A DNA stretch of 54,704 bases from an uncultured Bacteroidales bacterium (GTDB taxonomy: Bacteria; Bacteroidota; Bacteroidia; Bacteroidales; Muribaculaceae), in NCBI GenBank assembly GCA_902760865.1, contig CACWID010000020.1:1-54704 (forward strand). Direction: 5' to 3'. Shown here piece after piece: positions 49,918-54,704 of the stretch (positions are counted from its first letter, which is position 1; each line of letters opens with the position of its first letter). The notes below the pieces were generated by a model. The model was not told the DNA's origin, ran no database searches, and saw only the letters and a program-made list of their open reading frames with translations. A program made the translations under genes and the position numbers.

Positions 49918-49952
49918 CAAAGATATATCAATTTATCGAAAAACAATAAATT
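49918..49952 (-). promoter_or_regulatory. Promoter with inverted-repeat operator of the DUF2975/XRE pair
   Basis: TATCTTTG (49925-49918, minus strand) is the -7 box. Just upstream, AATTTATCG (49930-49938) and CAATAAATT (49944-49952) form 9-base arms with one mismatch around AAAAA. It is placed where a repressor would block RNA polymerase, so autoregulation by the XRE protein is likely. Confidence 0.55.
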
Positions 49953-50137
49953 TATCATGATATTTAAGAAATTTTAATTGTTTTAAACGACATATATTGG
50001 TATCTCTCCAGCTGTCACCTGCTCCATAACGGGGTGGAACGCAATTTCTCTTTGATCTCAGCTATTTGAGTCGATTGCTCTTGTTTCTGCTCATGGGGAT
50101 TTCGATAGCAAGAAACTGGTATTTGAATGAAATGTAG

Positions 50138-50145
50138 TATATTTG
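50138..50145 (+). promoter_or_regulatory. -7 box of the C1 peptidase gene
   Basis: TATATTTG, 29 bases before the ATG at 50175. Confidence 0.5.
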
Positions 50146-50174
50146 CAGAAACGTAACAAAAATCCCACCATAAC

Positions 50175-51356
50175 ATGAAAAAGATAGTTGTTTTTTTGAT
50201 GACGTGCATGGCTTGCGCGTTTGCAGGTCAGGCAAGTGACGAGATTGTATTCACGACTGTGCTGGAAAACGGCATCACCCCGGTCAAGAACCAGAACCGC
50301 AGCGGCACGTGCTGGGACTATGCGACCATCGGATTTATCGAGGCCGAGCTGCTGCGAACTACAGGCAAGGTGTACGACCTGAGCGAGATGTTTGTGGCCA
50401 ACAAGGACTACGTGGATTGTGCCGAGTATCACGTGAGGATGCACGGCAGCAGCCGTTTCTCGGAGGGAGGCTCGGCCGACGATGTGTTTGAGGTAATTGA
50501 CCGCCACGGCATCTGCCCCGAGGAAGCCATGGCACGCCCCGGCTCAATGATCGGCGACACACTGGCCAACTTCACAGAATTCTTTGCTACACTGGAGCCC
50601 TATGTGGAGTCCATCGCCAAGGGCAACAGCACCAAGTTGACCACGCAGTGGAAGGTGGGCATGCAGGGCATTCTTGACGCCTATCTGGGCGTGTGCCCCG
50701 AGCGGTTCACCTTTGAGGGCAAGTCATACACCCCCAAGTCGTTCGCCCAGTCGCTGGGCATCGACAAGAGGAACTATGTGAGCATCACGAGCTTTACGCA
50801 TCACCCGTTCTATGAGCAATTTGTCATCGAGGCGCCCTACAAATGGCGGCCCCGCCCGAGCTGGAACGTGACACTCGACGAGATGATGGCGACCATCGAC
50901 GAGGCGCTGAAGCAGGGCTACACCGTCTGCTGGGGAGGCGACGTGAGTGAGGACGGATTCACCCGTACGGGCTTAGGAATAGCAGCCGATATTGAACACG
51001 CCGACGACCTGACGGGCAGTGATGCCGCCCGCTGGTTGAAGCTCACCAAACAGGAAAAAGCCGAGTCGTTGAAGAAACTCGGAGCCAAAACGCCGGAATT
51101 GGTACCCTCCCAGGAACTGCGCCAGGAGCGCTTTGACAACTGGCAGTCGACCTATGACCATGTGATGCTCATCTACGGCATCGCGCACGACCAGAACGGA
51201 CGCGAATACTACATGGTGAAGAACTCCTGGGGCAAGACTGGCGAGTATGCCGGCATCTGGTACATGTCCAAGGCGTACATCGCGTTGAACACGACCTACA
51301 TCTTCCTCAACAAAGGCGCCGTCAAGAAAGACCTGCGCAAGAAACTGGGATTCTAA
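50175..51356 (+). CDS. C1-family (bleomycin hydrolase-type) cysteine peptidase, secreted
   Basis: 393 residues with a signal peptide (about 1-18). The catalytic Cys is in NRSGTCWDYATIGFIE (about residue 41), the His in DHVMLIYGI (about 325) and the Asn in MVKNSWGKTGEYAG (about 347). The order and the insertions follow PepC/bleomycin hydrolase rather than papain. The oxyanion-hole Gln (KNQNRSGTC) is also present. It would act in the periplasm as a peptidase. TATATTTG promoter at 50138. Bacteroidales commonly encode such secreted PepC forms. Confidence 0.9.
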   Translation: MKKIVVFLMTCMACAFAGQASDEIVFTTVLENGITPVKNQNRSGTCWDYATIGFIEAELLRTTGKVYDLSEMFVANKDYVDCAEYHVRMHGSSRFSEGGSADDVFEVIDRHGICPEEAMARPGSMIGDTLANFTEFFATLEPYVESIAKGNSTKLTTQWKVGMQGILDAYLGVCPERFTFEGKSYTPKSFAQSLGIDKRNYVSITSFTHHPFYEQFVIEAPYKWRPRPSWNVTLDEMMATIDEALKQGYTVCWGGDVSEDGFTRTGLGIAADIEHADDLTGSDAARWLKLTKQEKAESLKKLGAKTPELVPSQELRQERFDNWQSTYDHVMLIYGIAHDQNGREYYMVKNSWGKTGEYAGIWYMSKAYIALNTTYIFLNKGAVKKDLRKKLGF

Positions 51357-51373
51357 AAAACGGCCAGCCAAAA

Positions 51374-51403
51374 ACAGGGACCTCACTGGGGGCCCTGTCT
51401 TTT
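51374..51403 (+). terminator. Terminator after the C1 peptidase gene
   Basis: ACAGGG (51374-51379) pairs with CCCTGT (51393-51398), followed by CTTTTA. It lies between two convergent genes and may serve both. Confidence 0.6.
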
Positions 51404-51446
51404 ATAGTGCAGGGTCATGGTCATCTAGCCCTGCCTTTTCCCAAGT

Positions 51447-53099
51447 TTACAGCGACTTGATGTCTCCGGAACTCTCGGGCATCAGGTAGCGTGTACCGGT
51501 GTCCTTGGTGATCTGTTCACGGAACTGCTGGTCATAGCCAGGCGTAGTATAGCGGCCGGGGACGACGACACCATTCTCTGACGGCTTCATGATCTGGTCG
51601 TTGTGCTTCACCGCGATGAGGCGGAAGAGCTTGTCCCAGCGCTGCATCATCCGGGCGGTGTAGGCGGCACTCTTGGCGGTGAGGTAACTGACGCGCTCAC
51701 GCTTGGTGAGGGGCTCTATGTCCTTCAACACCTGCTCCTGGTCGGCAGCATAGAAGTCCTCCAGTTCCTGCTGCGCGTCACGCAGGTCGCCTATCATGGC
51801 GCTGTAGCGCGGATAAATCATGTTGGCTACCAGATTGTTCATCCAGAAAGCACTGTGCTCGCTGAACTCGGTGCTCACGTTGTTCTCGCGGCGGAAGGCT
51901 TCGGGCACATCGTTCACGCAGCAATACACAGGCACATAGGCAATCATGTTGGCATCGTCGCAGTTGAAGTACATGATGCCTCCCACCTCGTCGGGCAGCC
52001 AGTTGCGAAGCTGTGACACCAGCGTGAAGCCCGACTGTGGGGTGCCGATGGCGCGCTCACGGAAATAGTTCTTCCCGTCGACCTCCCAGTTCATGGGCAA
52101 CGGACGGTAAGGTGAGCTCCAGGGCCCTGCACTCATGTCGGCGGTCATGTCGAGCGGCGTGCCCTCGTAGTGGTCGCGCATGTCATTCATGATGTCACGC
52201 ACCGAGACCTTCCTGTCGGGCTTGATGTAGAGCGGCAGATGGTCGCAGACGTCATGCTGGCCGTTGATGTAGGGCAAGTACTTGTCCATCTCGGCCTGCT
52301 CGTAGTGGTGGCGGAAGAAACTCCACACGCGGGCATCGGCATAGCGCACCGAGGAGAAGGTAATCGGGCAATAGGCATCGCGGAAGCTGAAGTCCGCATC
52401 CTTGCCACTGAAATAGCCCTTCTCGCGGGCGAAGGAAATCACGTCCTTGGAATACAGGCAGTTCTTGGGGTCCTTCAAGGGGAACTGGCGTATGCGGGAA
52501 AGATTGGCATGGGCACAGATGCAGTCGTCAGGGATGCGGACGGCGACCCACACGGCACCTTTCACACCCGGGCCCTTGCCGATGATTTCGAGAATCCAAG
52601 CCTCGTTCTTGTCGCACACGGTGATTGTCTCGCCCGTGCTGCTGTAACCATACTCCTGCACGAGGTCGGTCATGATGATGATGGCCTCACGGGCCGTGGC
52701 AGCACGCTCCAGCCCCAGATGCATCATGGTGAAATAGTCGAGCAATCCTTCGGGGTTCTGCAGCTCAAGACGCCCATCGAAGGTGGTTTCGACAATGCTC
52801 ACCTGTTTCTCATTAATGAAGCCGATGACGTCATAGGTGTAATCCACCTGAGGGATATAGCCCCTCACGGGTCCCCTGCCCCACTCGCGGATGGCAATCT
52901 TCTCGTCCTTGTCATGCCTGCCGCCCGGAGTGCGCGACAGGGAGCCGGCGAAGCCATAGCCATCACAATTATAGGTACAGATCACGGAGCCATCAACCGA
53001 GGCTGCCTTGCCGACGATGAGGTTGGTACATGCCCATGACGGAGTCACTGCCAGCGTCAACGTCGCCACGAGGGAAAAGAGAAATCGTTTCGTGTTCAT
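51447..53099 (-). CDS. C69-family dipeptidase (Ntn hydrolase), secreted
   Basis: 550 residues from ATG 53099; an upstream extension to 53150 would pass through the promoter. The signal peptide ends SWA-CTNLIVGKAASVDGS, so cleavage exposes the Cys that acts as N-terminal nucleophile in the PepD-A/C69 family. Further marks are GYGFAGSLSRTPGGRHDKDE, ATAREAIIIMTDLVQEYGYSSTGETITV and DKNEAWILEIIGKGP. It cleaves dipeptides in the periplasm. Its promoter carries the shared module at 53123-53158. Confidence 0.88.
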   Translation of the reverse strand: MNTKRFLFSLVATLTLAVTPSWACTNLIVGKAASVDGSVICTYNCDGYGFAGSLSRTPGGRHDKDEKIAIREWGRGPVRGYIPQVDYTYDVIGFINEKQVSIVETTFDGRLELQNPEGLLDYFTMMHLGLERAATAREAIIIMTDLVQEYGYSSTGETITVCDKNEAWILEIIGKGPGVKGAVWVAVRIPDDCICAHANLSRIRQFPLKDPKNCLYSKDVISFAREKGYFSGKDADFSFRDAYCPITFSSVRYADARVWSFFRHHYEQAEMDKYLPYINGQHDVCDHLPLYIKPDRKVSVRDIMNDMRDHYEGTPLDMTADMSAGPWSSPYRPLPMNWEVDGKNYFRERAIGTPQSGFTLVSQLRNWLPDEVGGIMYFNCDDANMIAYVPVYCCVNDVPEAFRRENNVSTEFSEHSAFWMNNLVANMIYPRYSAMIGDLRDAQQELEDFYAADQEQVLKDIEPLTKRERVSYLTAKSAAYTARMMQRWDKLFRLIAVKHNDQIMKPSENGVVVPGRYTTPGYDQQFREQITKDTGTRYLMPESSGDIKSL

Positions 53100-53122
53100 A
53101 TCATTCGTTTTTTCAATTTGGG

Positions 53123-53158
53123 CAAAGGTAGCGAAATATTCGCTAAACACTTCATTTT
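53123..53158 (-). promoter_or_regulatory. Promoter P2 of the shared AAATGAAG-n-GTTTAG module
   Basis: Minus strand: AAAATGAAGTGTTTAG (53158-53143), 12 bases, then TACCTTTG (53130-53123). Drives the C69 dipeptidase. Confidence 0.6.
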
Positions 53159-53266
53159 CTTATAAATCTCGGCAGTCTGGATCAATCGTTCTCGCTCGAG
53201 TGGTGGGCCATCATGACGTCGCTGGATTTTGAATCATGACACACCCTTCTCACTTCATCGCCGGTT

Positions 53267-53905
53267 TTATTCCGGGCTGTTGCAGCGGGAGATGAGGTCT
53301 TCAAGCATTTCGTGCCAGTCACCTCCATTGTCCGGCTGCAACACATGCAGTCCCAACGAAGCGGCCACCTCGGTGTTATGCGGGCTATCGTCAATAAAAA
53401 CCGTCTCTTCTGGCTTTGCTTTTTCGCCCTGAAGCATCATCTCGAAGATACGGGGTTCTGGCTTCATGATGCCCATCTCATAACTGAGATAGAGCGCGTC
53501 AAAGTAGTGGTCTAAACCATGCCCCCGGCCATCAAAAGCGCTGCTGCGAGCCCACTGCATCATAAACGGGTTGGTGTTGCTCAGCAGGCTCACCCTGAAG
53601 CCGCGCTGGCGCAACTCGATGAGTTTGTCCAGGTTGCGCTGCGGCAATTCCACCGTATAGCCTTGCCATCCATAGGCGCAATCCTCCAAGGTCAGTTCCT
53701 TTCCCGCCAGTTCACTCAATTGGCAACAGAACTGCTCGGCAGTGATCTTACCGCTCTCGAGATCCCCGAAGATTCCTACCTGAGTGAACGCATCAAGGTA
53801 GGACGCGGCATCGCTAAACCCCACCTCATTAAAACGCCTGATGGCTTGGCGCTTATCTATTTTAAAGATAACGCCACCTAAATCAAAGACAATGTTCTTA
53901 ATCAT
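53267..53905 (-). CDS. HAD-superfamily phosphatase (YihX-like)
   Basis: 212 residues from ATG 53905. Motif I FDLGGVI (Asp nucleophile, Gly at the usual second-Asp place, as in YihX-type enzymes), motif II SLLSNTNP, motif III region YEMGIMKPEPRIFE with the Lys, and motif IV TVFIDDSPHN with acidic residues are present. The cap is the small helical kind. Such enzymes dephosphorylate sugar phosphates or related small molecules. Its promoter carries the shared module at 53927-53962. Confidence 0.9.
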   Translation of the reverse strand: MIKNIVFDLGGVIFKIDKRQAIRRFNEVGFSDAASYLDAFTQVGIFGDLESGKITAEQFCCQLSELAGKELTLEDCAYGWQGYTVELPQRNLDKLIELRQRGFRVSLLSNTNPFMMQWARSSAFDGRGHGLDHYFDALYLSYEMGIMKPEPRIFEMMLQGEKAKPEETVFIDDSPHNTEVAASLGLHVLQPDNGGDWHEMLEDLISRCNSPE

Positions 53906-53926
53906 AAATAACCGCAAATTTCCACG

Positions 53927-53962
53927 CAAAGGTAGCGATTATTTTCACTAAACTCTTCATTT
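53927..53962 (-). promoter_or_regulatory. Promoter P3 of the shared AAATGAAG-n-GTTTAG module
   Basis: Minus strand: AAATGAAGAGTTTAG (53962-53948), 13 bases, then TACCTTTG (53934-53927). Drives the HAD phosphatase. Confidence 0.6.
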
Positions 53963-54057
53963 CCTACTCAATTTGAAAAAACCTGCGGTGTTGCAGCAAT
54001 TCGGGCAAGCCCGTTTGCATCCGACTTGCACACGTTTTCCGTTTATCATCCATATCA

Positions 54058-54100
54058 TAAAAAATAGCGGTTGATTTGCCACAAAGGTAAATCAACCGCT
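54058..54100 (-). terminator. Terminator of the small membrane protein gene
   Basis: AGCGGTTGATTT (54066-54077) pairs perfectly with AAATCAACCGCT (54089-54100), 12 bp. On the minus strand the stem is followed by TATTTTTT. It starts about 40 bases after the stop of the gene ending at 54142. Confidence 0.8.
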
Positions 54101-54141
54101 TAGACCTTGAAAAGACGACAGTATTGTGGTCTATCACATAA

Positions 54142-54534
54142 TCAGATAACTAATATTACACAACAGACACAGCCAATGACAGAAAGCAAAAAGTAAAGAA
54201 ACACCAAGCCGCCCTTGATTATTCTATGCTTTTCGTCCTTATATTTGAGGTTTAGCTCATCGTAGAACTTGTCATCATCTCTCATGTAGAAAATCTTACT
54301 CATCGGTATTCCTGTAATAAGAATAATTGCGATAGCTATATAATATAATTGATTACGTTGTAAATTTCCAACCATAAAATATGCTATAATTAAAGCTACT
54401 GTCATGATATTCGAAGATATACAAACTCCAACATTTGAATTAGAGCAGTGATAAGAAAAACTCTTGCTCCATCCAAAATTCATATAGGCATGTGCCATGC
54501 GATAATATATGTATCTGAAGAGATCCAGTATCAT
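54142..54534 (-). CDS. Small membrane protein, function unknown
   Basis: 130 residues from ATG 54534. Three hydrophobic helices (about 42-58, 63-79, 107-129) and a charged loop (RDDDKFYDELNLKYKDEKHR, about 84-103). No family recognised. AT-rich compared with its neighbours. The promoter at 54563-54598 belongs to the shared module and a terminator follows at 54100-54058, so it is a single-gene unit. Confidence 0.68.
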   Translation of the reverse strand: MILDLFRYIYYRMAHAYMNFGWSKSFSYHCSNSNVGVCISSNIMTVALIIAYFMVGNLQRNQLYYIAIAIILITGIPMSKIFYMRDDDKFYDELNLKYKDEKHRIIKGGLVFLYFLLSVIGCVCCVILVI

Positions 54535-54562
54535 GTCATTAAGATGATAAACGTTTCATCGA

Positions 54563-54598
54563 CAAAGGTAGCAAAAATCATGCCTAAACACTCATTTT
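54563..54598 (-). promoter_or_regulatory. Promoter P4 of the shared AAATGAAG-n-GTTTAG module
   Basis: Minus strand: AAAATGAGTGTTTAG (54598-54584), 13 bases, then TACCTTTG (54570-54563). Drives the small membrane protein. No gene is seen in 54600-54704. Confidence 0.58.
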
Positions 54599-54704
54599 CT
54601 CTTACTCCTTAATTCCGCAACACTATAGTTTAACATTATTTATAAGTGCCTGAGCAACAAAAAGTTGCCCAGGATTTTGCCATGTCAGAATTTTCACTTA
54701 CCTT

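Overview
The window reads as chromosomal DNA of a gut-type member of the order Bacteroidales. Support comes from Bacteroidota-style promoters (TTTG, about 20 bases, TAnnTTTG), a complete Bat (aerotolerance) operon, DUF5687/ABC export genes, a BspA-like leucine-rich repeat protein with a dockerin, and host-glycan and starch enzymes (GH33 sialidase, GH125 mannosidase, two GH13 amylases). Family level cannot be fixed by eye; Prevotellaceae or Muribaculaceae would fit. The backbone is GC-rich. The genes at about 6.5-11.3 kb and 44.2-46.8 kb are visibly AT-richer and look acquired.

Layout. 0-6.5 kb: a membrane protein, an LPLAT acyltransferase, a membrane metallophosphoesterase, Tex, a small Lys-rich secreted protein and a decayed ComM tail. 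6.5-11.7 kb: a leftward operon whose first five genes start with a zinc ribbon (four share an almost identical head) and carry DUF805, Sel1-repeat or SH3-like parts, ending in an L,D-transpeptidase lipoprotein; a structured leader of about 376 nt precedes it. 11.9-18.4 kb: GH125, DUF4954, tRNA-Met, sialidase, Dus. 18.4-23.8 kb: amylase lipoprotein, a secreted coiled-coil protein, a small regulator, a Usp protein, and an acyltransferase 3 broken by an in-frame TAG. 23.9-33.3 kb: PAP2 plus batE/D/C/B/A, a membrane protein, DUF58 and moxR, all leftward. 33.8-38.7 kb: tandem outer-membrane-type paralogues (the first with an in-frame TAG), a sugar-isomerase-like protein and an ABC exporter. 39-43.4 kb: secreted amylase and LRR-dockerin protein. 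43.8-46.8 kb: a second copy of the same leader RNA ahead of a single-chain restriction-modification protein. 47-54.7 kb: a pepD gene broken by an internal deletion, an XRE/DUF2975 pair, a C1 peptidase, a C69 dipeptidase, a HAD phosphatase and a small membrane protein.

Most notable signals. (1) Two diverged copies of a structured leader RNA of about 376 nt, with matching length, promoter position and compensatory base pairs. One sits upstream of a DUF805 zinc-ribbon operon and the other upstream of a Type IIG-like enzyme. It resembles what I remember of the published DUF805/DUF805b RNA candidates; I cannot verify this here. (2) Many short intergenic arrays with a strict 7-nt period, carrying TAG/TAA/TGA and often overlapping gene ends. 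(3) A shared promoter module ahead of four unrelated genes near the two window edges. (4) Dispersed palindromic repeats and a 26-bp inverted repeat enclosing a long hairpin. (5) Two otherwise intact genes each interrupted by a single in-frame amber codon.
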